Origin: Novosphingobium sp. Rr 2-17
Lineage (GTDB): Bacteria; Pseudomonadota; Alphaproteobacteria; Sphingomonadales; Sphingomonadaceae
Direction: 5' to 3'
Length of the DNA: 64,000 bases
Assembly (NCBI RefSeq): GCF_000272475.1
Contig: NZ_AKFJ01000005.1
Coordinates: 1-64,000, forward strand
Each line of letters opens with the position of its first letter. The stretch's first letter is position 1. The notes under the pieces are model-generated. The model had not been told where the DNA came from. It saw only the letters and a program-made list of their open reading frames with translations, and made no database searches. Below, in pieces: positions 33,205 through 43,205 of the stretch. The translations under genes and the position numbers were made by a program.

Positions 33205-34308
33205 GTGCGAATTGCCAAACTTGATGCCCTGCGGGGTATCGCCGCATGCGTAGTCTTGCTCCAGCATGTCATGGAGCAGGTGATTTATAGAGGTGCGCTG
33301 CCCTCTTGGCTCGATCACGCTGCGGCATTCATTTTCGTTGATATCGTCAATTGGGGCCGGTTCGGCGTTGCGATGTTTTTCCTCATCAGCGGCTTCGTCA
33401 TTCCTTTCAGTTTCAAGGGGGAAAGGCCGTTAGCCGACTTTGCGATCAGCCGCTTCTTCCGCTTGTACCCCGCATATTGGGTGTCGCTTTTGCTCGCCCT
33501 TCTCATCATATGGCTCACGAACCGGCCGATGCCCGGCCCCGGCGCGGCTCTTGTCAACGCCACGATGTTTCAGACTTTTGTTCGCGTCGCAGATGTCGTC
33601 CCTGCCTATTGGACCCTGGCGCTCGAACTGCTGTTTTATTTCGCCTGCGCGGGTTTGTTCAGATGGAAGCTCCTGTCCAGCGGCGCCATCGTTGCTGCGG
33701 CAGTTGGCGTCTGTCTGGCGGCATCCCTCGCACTGGCCGGGCTGTCGTTTGCCTCTGGCAAGCATCTGCCTGCCAACCTGCCGCTCAACATTGCGCTCAT
33801 GTTCACCGGCACTCTGGTGCGCTTGGCCTGGCTGAACGGCAATGACGCAGCGCGTCGGCTTCTGCCTTTGGTGCTGGGCGCTCTGATCGCGGGCACGCCG
33901 GCAGTACAGTGGGCCGCTTACTTCGATAGTGCGGAAACCTATGTTCAGCCGCTGCCATTCACGGTTGCCTATCTGCTGGCGATGGCAGCCTTTCTCATGA
34001 CACTGCGGGGGCATTGGGAATTCGGGCGTTTCTGGCTCTGGATGGGTGCCATCAGCTATTCGGTCTATCTGGTCCACGGCCCATGGCTGCAGGCCATGGT
34101 TACGGCGTATGGCCCGCTTGACCGCAGGAACGTGCTGCCATTCATGTTCTGCGTCATCGCGCTCGCCCTCGCTAGCGCCAGCTTGATCTACTATTTCGTC
34201 GAGAAGCCGTTTGTTCGCCTCGGGCATCGCCAGATGGTGCGAATATCACCCAGAGAGCCGAAGTCTGCTTTGCCGCCGTCATCAATCCAACCTAGCTCCA
34301 TCTTCTGA
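33205..34308 (+). CDS. Acyltransferase 3 family membrane protein
   Basis: 367 aa from GTG with GGGGGG upstream. Acyltransferase-3 marks: KLDALRGIAACVVLLQHVMEQ (catalytic R..H region), GRFGVAMFFLISGFVIPFSF, AISRFFRLYPAYWVSLLL, PAYWTLALELLFYFACAG, IYYFVEKPFVRL, with about ten membrane helices. It probably acetylates or succinylates exopolysaccharide or its lipid-linked units. It is the first gene of the exopolysaccharide locus, followed by the flippase 219 bp downstream. Confidence 0.85.
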   Translation: MRIAKLDALRGIAACVVLLQHVMEQVIYRGALPSWLDHAAAFIFVDIVNWGRFGVAMFFLISGFVIPFSFKGERPLADFAISRFFRLYPAYWVSLLLALLIIWLTNRPMPGPGAALVNATMFQTFVRVADVVPAYWTLALELLFYFACAGLFRWKLLSSGAIVAAAVGVCLAASLALAGLSFASGKHLPANLPLNIALMFTGTLVRLAWLNGNDAARRLLPLVLGALIAGTPAVQWAAYFDSAETYVQPLPFTVAYLLAMAAFLMTLRGHWEFGRFWLWMGAISYSVYLVHGPWLQAMVTAYGPLDRRNVLPFMFCVIALALASASLIYYFVEKPFVRLGHRQMVRISPREPKSALPPSSIQPSSIF

Positions 34309-34527
34309 AGTGAGGCGTAGCTGTGCATGTAGCCTTGCTCATGATGAGCGGAAATTCGCAGTTTTCCGGCGGGGCACCTGCCGTGGTGCTGGAACGTGCC
34401 CGCGTTGCCGATCCCCCGCCAATCGGCTGGGGATGCAAGACCAAGTTGCAGCGAAGGACAAGCGCGAAACGCTCTATCCACATTGGATCGCCGCGTGCGA
34501 AACGGCCATTTCGCAAGGCATCCAGAT

Positions 34528-35976
34528 ATGATCCGCAACGTTGGTCTTACCTCGGCTCTCAATCTCTATCGGGCTGGGCTACAGCTCGGTTTGAACATCG
34601 CCTTGGCCCATTTCCTGACGCCAAGCGATTTTGGACAAGTGGCGCTGGTCCTACCGATCACATTGTTCATTCTGCTGATCGGTGATTTCGGCATTACAGG
34701 CGCGATCGTCAGCAGTTCGGCCAGTGCGCGCGAAGCGGGCGCTGCTGCGACGATCTGCCAGGGTTTCGGGCTTCTCATGCCGGTTGCCGGGTTGCTTCTC
34801 TACGCGGTCGGCGGCCTGAACTTCATGCAGCATTCGACAGCGGAGCTGCTGCTCGCCTTTTCGCTGGTGGCCATGCTGGCGATGATGGCCGTAGTGCCGC
34901 GTGCCATGCTCGAACGCAGCCTGCGTTACGGGCAACTGACAGTCGTGGAGACACTCGCGAGCACCACCGCGTTCATCGCCTCGGTCACCAGCGCCGCCTA
35001 TGGCCTCGGTGTATGGAGCTTCGTTTGCTATCACCTGACCATGCAGGCATTGCGTAGCGCCTACTTCTGGTACGCCACGCGCCGGGATATCGATCGCAAT
35101 CTGCACGTGAGCCTAGCCGCTCCCCTGATGCGCTTCGGCGGTTGGGTGGTGGCATTCAACCTCGTCAATTACCTGATGCGCAACCTCGATAACTACATGG
35201 TCGGTGGCTGGATGGGGACCAGTTCGCTCGGCCTCTACGCGCTGGCGTATCAGGTGATGCTGGTGCCCATGATGGTGGTAAGCTGGCCGGTGTCGGGCGT
35301 GTTGCTATCCACGCTCAGCCGCATCAGGGGCCGTCCAGACATGCAGCGCGATGCGTTTTTCGCAGTGCTCATGCTGGCATCGTGCGCGACCTTTCCGATG
35401 ATGACATTCGTCGCGCTGAAGGCAGAGCTGATCTTCGGAACGATTCTGCCGACGCGCTGGGCGATGATCGGCCCGGTTACGGCCTTCTTGGCGATTGCCG
35501 GCGGGCTGCAATCGGCAACCGCACTGCTGGGCGCGCTCTTCATGGTATCCGGGCGCGTGCGGACGCAGTTCTGGTTCGGGCTTTGCGCTACCACGCTGAC
35601 GCTTACTACTTTGGCGGTGGCAGCCTATTCCACGCGCTCGCTGACAGCCATGGCGGCTGCCTATGCGGTGCTGGCCGTGTTTATGAGCATCGGCTATTTT
35701 GCCATGATGGCCCGCATGTTGGGCACCGGACTGCGACAGGTCGCTATCGCCCTGCTGCCCGCCATCGGACTGAGTGTGGGGGCTGGGGCAACGATGCTCC
35801 TAGTCGATCGGATCGTGATCCATCAACCCAATGTCCTGCGTCTGATCGTCGATGCAGCCGTGTTCGGAGGCGTAATAGGGGCAGCCCTGCTCATCCGACG
35901 AGCAAATTTGATGAAGCTATTCGCCACTTTGCAGCGAACGGGCCAGGCGGCCGGCGCCGTGAACCACAGCGCCTGA
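34528..35976 (+). CDS. Polysaccharide flippase (Wzx/MOP type)
   Basis: 482 aa with about 12-14 hydrophobic segments. N-terminal RNVGLTSALNLYRAGLQLGLNIALAHFLTPSDFG and internal GWVVAFNLVNYLMRNLDNYMVGGWMGTSSLGLYALAYQVMLVP are typical of the polysaccharide biosynthesis export family. It flips lipid-linked repeat units across the inner membrane. It is followed by three glycosyltransferases on the same strand; the short junction after its stop contains GGAGG. Confidence 0.88.
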   Translation: MIRNVGLTSALNLYRAGLQLGLNIALAHFLTPSDFGQVALVLPITLFILLIGDFGITGAIVSSSASAREAGAAATICQGFGLLMPVAGLLLYAVGGLNFMQHSTAELLLAFSLVAMLAMMAVVPRAMLERSLRYGQLTVVETLASTTAFIASVTSAAYGLGVWSFVCYHLTMQALRSAYFWYATRRDIDRNLHVSLAAPLMRFGGWVVAFNLVNYLMRNLDNYMVGGWMGTSSLGLYALAYQVMLVPMMVVSWPVSGVLLSTLSRIRGRPDMQRDAFFAVLMLASCATFPMMTFVALKAELIFGTILPTRWAMIGPVTAFLAIAGGLQSATALLGALFMVSGRVRTQFWFGLCATTLTLTTLAVAAYSTRSLTAMAAAYAVLAVFMSIGYFAMMARMLGTGLRQVAIALLPAIGLSVGAGATMLLVDRIVIHQPNVLRLIVDAAVFGGVIGAALLIRRANLMKLFATLQRTGQAAGAVNHSA

Positions 35977-36012
35977 GCGGAGGACAAAGCCATCGCGCGC
36001 ATACTCGTCAAT

Positions 36013-37083
36013 ATGCCCAGCCAATTCGGAGGCAAGCCTTCCGGCGTAGCGCGCGTGGCCTTCAGCTTGTTGGAGCGGCTCGTTGCGGTGGGCGGTCACG
36101 ACTACATCTTGCGGTCGGCCTGGCGGGCCGAACAATTGCCGCCAGGTCTGCAGCACGGGGTCGAACTGCTCCATATCGAGCGGCCCCGCGTCATGATTGC
36201 TGACATGGTGTGGCAAGCGATCGTCATGCCGGCCATCTGCCGCAAGGCAAAAGCTGACCTTGTCTGGAACGTCGATACGTTCGGCGCGGCTCGCGGCGGG
36301 CGAGCGCGAGTAACGACGGTCCACGACTTGTTCTACCGTCACGTCGATACGCTGGGATGGCGAGCGCGTATGACCATGGCGCTATGCTATGGCACCATTC
36401 TGCGTGGCAGCACCCGCGTCGTCGCCATTTCCAAAGGCACCCGCGACGAGCTCGCGACAACGTTTCCAAGCGTTGCAAACCGCCTCGCGGTTATCACCAA
36501 CGACGCAACCGTGGCGGCATCGTCAGGCGCCACACTCCCCCGAGAGATTCCAGAGCGCTACGTTCTGATGGTGGGCAATGCCACGCCGAACAAGAACTTC
36601 GCCGCTGCGGTGGCTGCACTCTCGCTCCTTCAAGCGAACGGTAGCGCGCCGGCACTCGTCCATGTCGGGATGGACGATTCCAGCATGATTGCCAACGCGA
36701 TGGCAGCGGCAAGTCCCCCGCCCCGGCTTATCCAGCTCAAGGGGATCGACGATGCCCGTCTTGCGGCGCTGTACGCGCACGCGGAATGCCTGATCGTGCC
36801 TTCGCTGTCCGAGGGGTTTTGCCTGCCCATCATCGAGGCGCAGGCGCTTGGGTGCCCGGTCATCGTCTCCAACCAGTCGGTCATGCCCGAGGTCGGAGGC
36901 GAGGGTGCGATCTATTTCGACCCTTCCGATCCCAACAGTCTGGCCGTGTGCCTCACCGAACTCATGGCTGATCCAACCGGACGCGCGGCACTGATCAAGC
37001 GCGGCTTTCACAACCGTTCGCGCTTTTCCTGGGAGGCCAGCGCCCGCGCCTATGCCGCGCTGTTCACCGAGTTGCTCGCATGA
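36013..37083 (+). CDS. Glycosyltransferase family 4 protein
   Basis: 356 aa from the first ATG. GT4-type: the N-terminal QFGGKPSGVARVAFSLLERL, the central TTVHDLFYRHVDTLG, the C-terminal donor domain YVLMVGNATPNKNFAAAVAA, and ECLIVPSLSEGFCLPIIEAQALGCPVIVSNQSVMPEVGG with the E..G...E motif. Seven in-frame codons upstream (reading ARILVN before MPSQ) look like the true N-terminal strand, and a perfect GGAGG sits before an ATC codon at 35992, so the real start may be there. It overlaps the next gene by 4 bp. Confidence 0.88.
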   Translation: MPSQFGGKPSGVARVAFSLLERLVAVGGHDYILRSAWRAEQLPPGLQHGVELLHIERPRVMIADMVWQAIVMPAICRKAKADLVWNVDTFGAARGGRARVTTVHDLFYRHVDTLGWRARMTMALCYGTILRGSTRVVAISKGTRDELATTFPSVANRLAVITNDATVAASSGATLPREIPERYVLMVGNATPNKNFAAAVAALSLLQANGSAPALVHVGMDDSSMIANAMAAASPPPRLIQLKGIDDARLAALYAHAECLIVPSLSEGFCLPIIEAQALGCPVIVSNQSVMPEVGGEGAIYFDPSDPNSLAVCLTELMADPTGRAALIKRGFHNRSRFSWEASARAYAALFTELLA

Positions 37084-38246
37084 CCCGTGCTTTGTTCGTC
37101 AGCCATACTGCGGAAAAAGGCGGCGCCGAGCTGTTCCTGATGGACGTCGTGCGTGGCGGCACTGAGGACTGGCAAGCCTGCTTCCTCAGCGACGGTCCGG
37201 CTGCCGCAGAACTGGCGGCGGCGGGGAAAGCGGCACTCGTGTTGTCGGCGGGCAAGGCCATGCTTGCGATCCGACGCGGTTCCGGGCCTGGGGCGATGCT
37301 TCGCGGTGCCGCTGCGGTCGTGGCTGTCGCTCGCGAACTGAGCCTCCATGCGCGGCGATACGACATTGTGTGCGCCAATTCGCAGAAATCCCTGTTCGTC
37401 TGCGCTGGCGCCGCGCTGTTGGCGAAGCGCCCGCTGGTGTGGATACTGCACGACATCATCACCGACCCCGCGTTCAGCGCGGCCAATCGAAAGGCTGCGG
37501 TGACCATCGCCAACACGTTCGCCTCGGCAGTCGTGGTCAATTCGGAGGAAACCCGTGATGCCTTCATCCAGGCGGGCGGCAAGGCCAGCCTGACGCATCT
37601 GGTTTATAATGGCTTCGAGGTCGCCGCATGGCCTCGCGCAAGCATCGCCGAAGGCCAGCGCCTTAGATCGGCTTTCGGGCTCGATGCCCGGCCGGTCGTC
37701 TCCATTTTCGGGCGGTTGACGCAGTGGAAGGGCCAGCATGTCCTGCTTGAAGCGCTCGCCAGGGTACCAGGCACACAAGGCCTGATCGTTGGCGGCGGCC
37801 TGTTCGGCCAGGACGCATGGGAGCAGCATCTCCACAACCAGGCAAAAGCGCTCGGGATTTCGGATCGCGTGCAGTTCGCCGGCTTTCGCGACGATGTGGC
37901 TCGTCTCATGGCAGGGTCCGACGTGATCGTTCACGCCTCTACCGCACCCGAGCCGTTTGGCCGCGTTGTCGTCGAGGGGATGTTGACCGGCCGCCCGGTC
38001 ATAGCGACGCAAGGGGGCGCGATTGACTCGATCATCGAGGACGGACGCACCGGACTTGTGGTTCCACCTTCCGACCCGGATGCTCTGGCGGCTGCAATCC
38101 AACGGCTTATCGCAGCGCCCGAGCAAGCATCGGCTATGGGAGCGGCGGGCCGGATCGATGTCGCCGCGCGTTTCGACCTCGCCCAGACCAGAGCCGCTCT
38201 GGCGGCCGTCTTCGCCCCCATAGTTTCAGCGAAAGGTGCCGGCTAA
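37080..38246 (+). CDS. Glycosyltransferase family 4 protein
   Basis: 388 aa. GT4 fold: N-terminal LFVSHTAEKGGAELFLMDVVRGG, acceptor domain with VWILHDIITD, donor domain VVSIFGRLTQWKGQHVLLEALARV, and HASTAPEPFGRVVVEGMLTGRPVIATQGGAIDSIIEDGRTGLVVPP (catalytic E-x7-E region). It starts by ATGA overlap with the previous gene and ends by a one-base overlap with the next. It adds a sugar to the growing repeat unit at the cytoplasmic membrane; donor sugar unknown. Confidence 0.9.
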   Translation: MTRALFVSHTAEKGGAELFLMDVVRGGTEDWQACFLSDGPAAAELAAAGKAALVLSAGKAMLAIRRGSGPGAMLRGAAAVVAVARELSLHARRYDIVCANSQKSLFVCAGAALLAKRPLVWILHDIITDPAFSAANRKAAVTIANTFASAVVVNSEETRDAFIQAGGKASLTHLVYNGFEVAAWPRASIAEGQRLRSAFGLDARPVVSIFGRLTQWKGQHVLLEALARVPGTQGLIVGGGLFGQDAWEQHLHNQAKALGISDRVQFAGFRDDVARLMAGSDVIVHASTAPEPFGRVVVEGMLTGRPVIATQGGAIDSIIEDGRTGLVVPPSDPDALAAAIQRLIAAPEQASAMGAAGRIDVAARFDLAQTRAALAAVFAPIVSAKGAG

Positions 38247-39460
38247 TGCGCATCCTTCATGTCAGCATGCTGTACCCGCCGCACGTCATGGGCGGGGCGG
38301 AGAGGTCCGTCGCGCTGCTGGCCGAAGCGCAAGTCGCGGCAGGGCATGAGGTTATCGCCGCCTGCACCACGCCCGGTCCTTTCGTGGAAGAAGAACGCAA
38401 CGGCGTACGCGTCTTCCGCATGCCCCACGAAACACGCTTCTGGGCAGAGGAATGGCCCAAGCACAATGCCTTCGAGAGATTGTGGCGCAAGGCGATGATG
38501 CCGTTCAACAAGGGCCTGCGTCGCCACTTCGAACGCGTGCTGGATCTGGTGCGCCCCGACATCGTCCACACCCATTCGATGGTCGATGTCTCGACCAGCC
38601 TGTGGCCCGCCGCGGCGGCAAAGGGATACACGGTGGTCCACACCCTGCGAGACTATGACCTGTTGTGCGTCGATGGCTCGATGTACCACGGCGGCAAAGG
38701 CTGCGGCATAAAGTGCCAGGTCCTGTCGGCCCCCAAAAAGCAGCATCATCGCCACCTATCGGCGGTGGCGGCGATCAGTCATGAAGCGATGCACCAGCAT
38801 CTTGAGCAAAAGCTGTTTTCCACCATCCCCGAACAGCGCCGGCAAATCATCTGGAACAGCGCTCATCTGGCAGGCACCGGACCCAATTATCGCCGGCCGG
38901 ACCGCTCGCGAGAACCTTTCACTTTCGGCTATTTGGGGCGAGTTACCGATGACAAGGGCATAGGTGTCCTCATAGAGGCTGTCCGTCGCCTACCGGCAGA
39001 CGTTTCCTGCCGCGTTATCGTGGCCGGCACGTCTCCAGTGGGCTTAGAACGTTTCGTAGCTGCTTGCGCTGGGCTTCCCATCCATTTCGCCGGCCATAGC
39101 GAGCCGCTCCCATTTTTTGAAGGGATCGACGTCCTCGTGGTACCGTCCATCTGGGCAGAACCTTTCGGGCGTATCATTATCGAGGCATACAGCGCTGGTG
39201 TCCCTGTGCTGGCATCCCGCGCCGGTGGCATCCCTAGCTTGATCGCAGGCGATAAGGACCGGTGGCTGATCCCGCCGGGCGATGTCCACGCCCTCAGCGA
39301 TAGAATGACGGCTATTTTGCGCGCTGGACGGGATGGGCTTCCTCCGCCGAGCAACTTCGATGTCATCCTGGAGCAGACAAGGCTGGACACGATGGTTCTG
39401 CGTTACGCAGCATTCTACGATGCCGCCCTAGGGCATGACCAGACGCAGGGCGCCCGATGA
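38246..39460 (+). CDS. Glycosyltransferase family 4 protein
   Basis: 404 aa. N-terminal RILHVSMLYPPHVMGGAERSVALLAEAQVAAGH, then VVHTLRDYDLLC; donor domain FTFGYLGRVTDDKGIGVLIEAVRRL and VVPSIWAEPFGRIIIEAYSAGVPVLASRAGGIPSLI. The region HGGKGCGIKCQVLS (about residues 150-165) is the cysteine-bearing loop seen in many GT4 exopolysaccharide enzymes. Overlapping ends with both neighbours show tight translational coupling of the three transferases and the acyltransferase. Confidence 0.9.
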   Translation: MRILHVSMLYPPHVMGGAERSVALLAEAQVAAGHEVIAACTTPGPFVEEERNGVRVFRMPHETRFWAEEWPKHNAFERLWRKAMMPFNKGLRRHFERVLDLVRPDIVHTHSMVDVSTSLWPAAAAKGYTVVHTLRDYDLLCVDGSMYHGGKGCGIKCQVLSAPKKQHHRHLSAVAAISHEAMHQHLEQKLFSTIPEQRRQIIWNSAHLAGTGPNYRRPDRSREPFTFGYLGRVTDDKGIGVLIEAVRRLPADVSCRVIVAGTSPVGLERFVAACAGLPIHFAGHSEPLPFFEGIDVLVVPSIWAEPFGRIIIEAYSAGVPVLASRAGGIPSLIAGDKDRWLIPPGDVHALSDRMTAILRAGRDGLPPPSNFDVILEQTRLDTMVLRYAAFYDAALGHDQTQGAR

Positions 39461-40461
39461 CGCAGCAGATTGCTTTGGAACAAACGGCCAAGCCTCATCG
39501 CGTGTGGCTCACTTATCTTGACGGTTGGCGCGGCTTTTCGGTCCTGGCCGTATTGGCCGCGCACTTCTTTCCTATTCCCATCATAAACACCGGGCGGCTT
39601 GGCGTAGAGACGTTTTTCTGTCTGTCCGGGCGGCTTATGGCGGGCATTCTGTTTGTAGAACGCTACCCCCTCGATCAATTCATCTACCGCCGGCTAACCC
39701 GCGTGTGGCCTGCATTATACGCCTTCGTTTTGCTAGTGGCACTGGCATGTTGGCAACCTGGTCCGCTGCAGGTCACGAGCATCGACGTATTGGGCGCGCT
39801 GACATTTACGGCCAATTATACAGGTATCTATTTGCACCGTTCACCCGCCTTTGATCATCTGTGGTCGTTGGCGGTTGAGGAATGGGCATATCTATTGCTG
39901 GCTCTGCTGGCGCTGGGATGCCGGCGTTTCGGATGGTGGCCGATACCTATCCTCCTGACATGTGCGCTATTGTGCATAGCAAACGGTGTGGCACAAACGA
40001 TGGCAGGGCTAGACTACTACGCAGTCTACTGGCGGACCGACGTCCGACTGGCCTCGATCTTGCTACCTTGCGCGTTTTTCCTGATGCTCCAGCGGAAGAA
40101 GATACCGTCCTGGTTGCCGGTGTTCGCGGCAATCGGTGGCATTGCCCTGAACATCAATCGCGTTCCTGATCCGATCAAATATTCAGTGGGAACCGCGTGC
40201 CTGGCGTTCGCCATGGTAACCATCGATGTGTCTCCCGCCCAGATACGCACACTCTTATCGATGCGCTGGGTGCGGCAGGCAGGACTGTGGTCTTTTTCAC
40301 TTTATCTGTGGCAACAGCCTTTCGCGAAAGCGGCTGGCCTTCCCGTTATCAATTTGGCCATGGCGTTCGCATGCGCGCTCATCAGCTTTTACTTTATCGA
40401 GAACCCCGCACGACGTTTTCTTAATCACCTACCTGCACGGATCAAGAGCGCAAAAAAATGA
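39457..40461 (+). CDS. Acyltransferase 3 family membrane protein
   Basis: 334 aa. YLDGWRGFSVLAVLAAHFFP (catalytic Arg/His helix), GRLGVETFFCLSGRLMAGILFVERYP, IYRRLTRVWPALYAF, HLWSLAVEEWAYLLLALLAL, and a final FIENPARRFLNHL. About ten membrane helices. It is shorter than usual but all marks are present. It overlaps the preceding transferase by 4 bp. Probably O-acylates the exopolysaccharide, as a second modifying enzyme besides the one at 33.2 kb. Confidence 0.85.
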   Translation: MTQQIALEQTAKPHRVWLTYLDGWRGFSVLAVLAAHFFPIPIINTGRLGVETFFCLSGRLMAGILFVERYPLDQFIYRRLTRVWPALYAFVLLVALACWQPGPLQVTSIDVLGALTFTANYTGIYLHRSPAFDHLWSLAVEEWAYLLLALLALGCRRFGWWPIPILLTCALLCIANGVAQTMAGLDYYAVYWRTDVRLASILLPCAFFLMLQRKKIPSWLPVFAAIGGIALNINRVPDPIKYSVGTACLAFAMVTIDVSPAQIRTLLSMRWVRQAGLWSFSLYLWQQPFAKAAGLPVINLAMAFACALISFYFIENPARRFLNHLPARIKSAKK

Positions 40462-40501
40462 AGTTAATCGCCCCCTATTTAATCAAATTCTACATGAGAA
40501 A

Positions 40502-41515
40502 TTAATTCAGGCTATCATCGGTGTATTTTCCATACCATGTTACAAACTGGGGGATGCCAGTCTGGATTGACGTACTTGGACTGTAATTTAAATCCCCTTG
40601 AATTGCGCTGATGTCAGCATACGTTGCCGGGACATCACCCGGCTGCATGGGTTGATAATCTCTGATAGCTTCGCGCCCGCATGCATTTTCGATGACTGCA
40701 ATAAAATCATCCAGCCTTTCCGCCCGATTATTGCCGATATTATAGAGCCGATGCGGCGCACGACTGCCGCCGGCCTTTAGTTGCCCATCATCAAGTGGCG
40801 GATTGTCGAGGGCAGCGATAACACCAGCGATAATATCGTCGATAAAGGTAAAATCACGCATCATGTCACCGTGATTGAACACTTTAATGGGCCTGCCTTC
40901 CAAGATGGCGGAGGTGAAGAGCCACGGCGCCATGTCAGGGCGACCCCACGGCCCGTATACTGTAAAAAAGCGTAATCCCGTCTGCGGTATACGATAGAGA
41001 TGCGAATAGGTTTCGCTCATCAACTCGTCGGATCGCTTCGTGGCTGCATAAAGTGATACCGGGTAATCTACACGGTCTTCGACCGCGAAAGGCAAAGAGA
41101 CATTGTTGCCGTATACCGAAGACGATGAAGCATAAACTAGATGTCGTACCTTGAGGCTCCGAGCTAACTCAAGAATGTTTAAATGGCCAACGAGATTAGA
41201 TTTCGCGTACGCCCTTGGATTTTCGATAGAATACCGAACGCCGGCCTGCGCTCCTAAATGGACAATCCGATCAATAGCATGATCGCGTAAGCAATCATCC
41301 AGGGCGGTATCGTCCGAAAAATCTACTTTCTTGAAGTTAAAGCGATCGTTTCCACCGACACTATCGCGGATATCAGACAGTCGATCATGCTTTAACTTAA
41401 CTTGATAATAATTGCTCAGATTATCTATGCCTAACACTTCGTCGCCGCGTGCGAGAAGAGATTTACAAAGCTGCGAGCCGATGAAGCCTGCCGCACCTGT
41501 CACCAAGATCGTCAA
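40502..41515 (-). CDS. NAD-dependent sugar epimerase (UDP-glucuronate 4-epimerase type)
   Basis: 337 aa from TTG with AGGAG eight bases upstream. SDR fold: VTGAAGFIGSQLCKSLL (NAD motif), catalytic SSSSVYG and YAATK (Tyr-x3-Lys), RFFTVYGPWGRPDMAPWLF (substrate loop characteristic of the UDP-glucuronate epimerases), and RDFTFIDDI. It probably converts UDP-GlcA to UDP-GalA, fed by the UDP-glucose dehydrogenase at 45.3 kb. The gene is noticeably AT-richer than its neighbours, suggesting separate acquisition. Confidence 0.88.
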   Translation of the reverse strand: MTILVTGAAGFIGSQLCKSLLARGDEVLGIDNLSNYYQVKLKHDRLSDIRDSVGGNDRFNFKKVDFSDDTALDDCLRDHAIDRIVHLGAQAGVRYSIENPRAYAKSNLVGHLNILELARSLKVRHLVYASSSSVYGNNVSLPFAVEDRVDYPVSLYAATKRSDELMSETYSHLYRIPQTGLRFFTVYGPWGRPDMAPWLFTSAILEGRPIKVFNHGDMMRDFTFIDDIIAGVIAALDNPPLDDGQLKAGGSRAPHRLYNIGNNRAERLDDFIAVIENACGREAIRDYQPMQPGDVPATYADISAIQGDLNYSPSTSIQTGIPQFVTWYGKYTDDSLN

Positions 41516-41644
41516 TTAACAGCTCCTACTGCCTTGAATGCCCGAATATATGCGGTATTTCACTCTTAATTTTTCAGAATCTTTAATTATAATCTATAAT
41601 AATGATTTATTTCATAACGCTTAATATCGACCATTATTTACGCT

Positions 41645-43036
41645 TTAACTCTCGGAAAATTTCCGGACACGTTGGCGACCAGAAAACATTATCCGCAGAC
41701 CCAAATCCATGATCACCATTAGCGCAATGTACATCAACGCGCGCGCACCAAATATCTGCCAGAACGATGCTTGGTTAAGCATGGACGCAAAGTTCGAAAG
41801 AATAAAAAGGGCTATGAAATAACTAGGCATAGAACCAGCCCATAGCGCGTTGTAAACATAATAGACCAGAAGACCGCAGGTCACTGCTAATGCCATAATC
41901 AAAAAGGCCATGGGTATTTGACCGAGGAGCAGCGCCAGATAGGCCTCACTGGCACCAGTGAACTGAACGTATCCGGACGCATTGAAGATGGAATTTCGAA
42001 TATTGTCAGGCGCAAATAGGACCACCATGTGGAAGATCCCCGTCCTCGTATCGAACGCAACTTGGTCGGCGCTTTGAGCCGCCATGACCGCGCTTAATCG
42101 TGACAGCTCTGCGTGATCGATGGCGGCGAGCTCTGGCTCGCTGCGCATGGTTGCGTACCATAGCTGGCCTTGACCCGTAAAGCGGCCAAAAAGCCGTTCT
42201 GCGGTAGCGCTGCCGTCAAGCGCACCGTAATCCGAATAGATGAAGTATGTGAGGCTGCTCACCAACACACCCGCGAGCAGGGACAGTGTAATTGCGATCC
42301 GTTTGGCTCGGGCATCAATCTGCCCTTGAAGGATCAGGAAAGGCGCAAAATAGTAGCCAAACAACACCAGCAATGACAGGAATTTGTCGCCGAAAAGCGC
42401 CGAGCTGGCAACCAACGCGGCGAACGTCATGGTTACGAAGAACTGAAAGCGGCGGGGGACCGGCATCCGAAACCGAACGAACCCCATCAAGCCAGCCAAA
42501 ATTGGCTTGAAGGTAATAATAATACCAAACAGCCAACCTTGTTTAGATCGATAAACAAAGCGATCGGTGGCGTCCAGCAGCGCAAACCCTTGCGTAAAAC
42601 CGGTAAAAAGAAGATAAAAAATAGCTATAAGCGCCGCACCTATAGCTGCAACAACGAACGAATATAGTAGCATAGGAAAGGGAGCAAGCGGTCGCGGAGG
42701 GATGGTCTTTGCCAAGCTTGCGGACACCATGGCGCTGATGTGTAAAAAAGCACAGCTAATGACAACAAAGTAGGCGGAATGGACCGATCCCGCACCCATA
42801 AGCCCGAGCTCACGTATGAAAAAGTGATGGCCAATAAAAACCAGCGAAAAAAGTAAAAGTATTTTCGCCATGATGATCGGTAACATAATCGCCATCGAAG
42901 ACAGGTATTTCCGGATTAATTTTCTCAGAAACAGCAGCATCAACAACGTCGAGACATAAGGCCACACTGCGGATTGCAGAGTCGCTTCCGCTAGTACCTC
43001 CAAAATCAAAAGGCAGTAGAGAAGAAAAAACGGCAT
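41645..43036 (-). CDS. Multi-spanning membrane protein, probable polysaccharide polymerase (Wzy-like)
   Basis: 463 aa with about 11-12 hydrophobic helices and a larger loop in the middle of the C-terminal half (about residues 270-340, with FGRFTGQGQLWYATM). The placement in an exopolysaccharide locus that has a flippase but no other polymerase, together with the topology, suggests a Wzy-type polymerase. These are poorly conserved, so the call rests mainly on context. Codon use is AT-richer than the window average. Confidence 0.55.
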   Translation of the reverse strand: MPFFLLYCLLILEVLAEATLQSAVWPYVSTLLMLLFLRKLIRKYLSSMAIMLPIIMAKILLLFSLVFIGHHFFIRELGLMGAGSVHSAYFVVISCAFLHISAMVSASLAKTIPPRPLAPFPMLLYSFVVAAIGAALIAIFYLLFTGFTQGFALLDATDRFVYRSKQGWLFGIIITFKPILAGLMGFVRFRMPVPRRFQFFVTMTFAALVASSALFGDKFLSLLVLFGYYFAPFLILQGQIDARAKRIAITLSLLAGVLVSSLTYFIYSDYGALDGSATAERLFGRFTGQGQLWYATMRSEPELAAIDHAELSRLSAVMAAQSADQVAFDTRTGIFHMVVLFAPDNIRNSIFNASGYVQFTGASEAYLALLLGQIPMAFLIMALAVTCGLLVYYVYNALWAGSMPSYFIALFILSNFASMLNQASFWQIFGARALMYIALMVIMDLGLRIMFSGRQRVRKFSES

Positions 43037-43205
43037 CTTTAGCGGGCACTTTCAAAGCGATACAAACCGATCGCGCCCGCCGACCTACGATCCGCCGCAC
43101 GCTAGGGGTTTACCCGATGAGAAGCAGTTTGTCGCTGCTTCAGTGGTTCGTTGGCGTTTGTTTCCAGACAGATGCCGCAACCTTGCGCCGCGGCCTGACA
43201 CCCTA

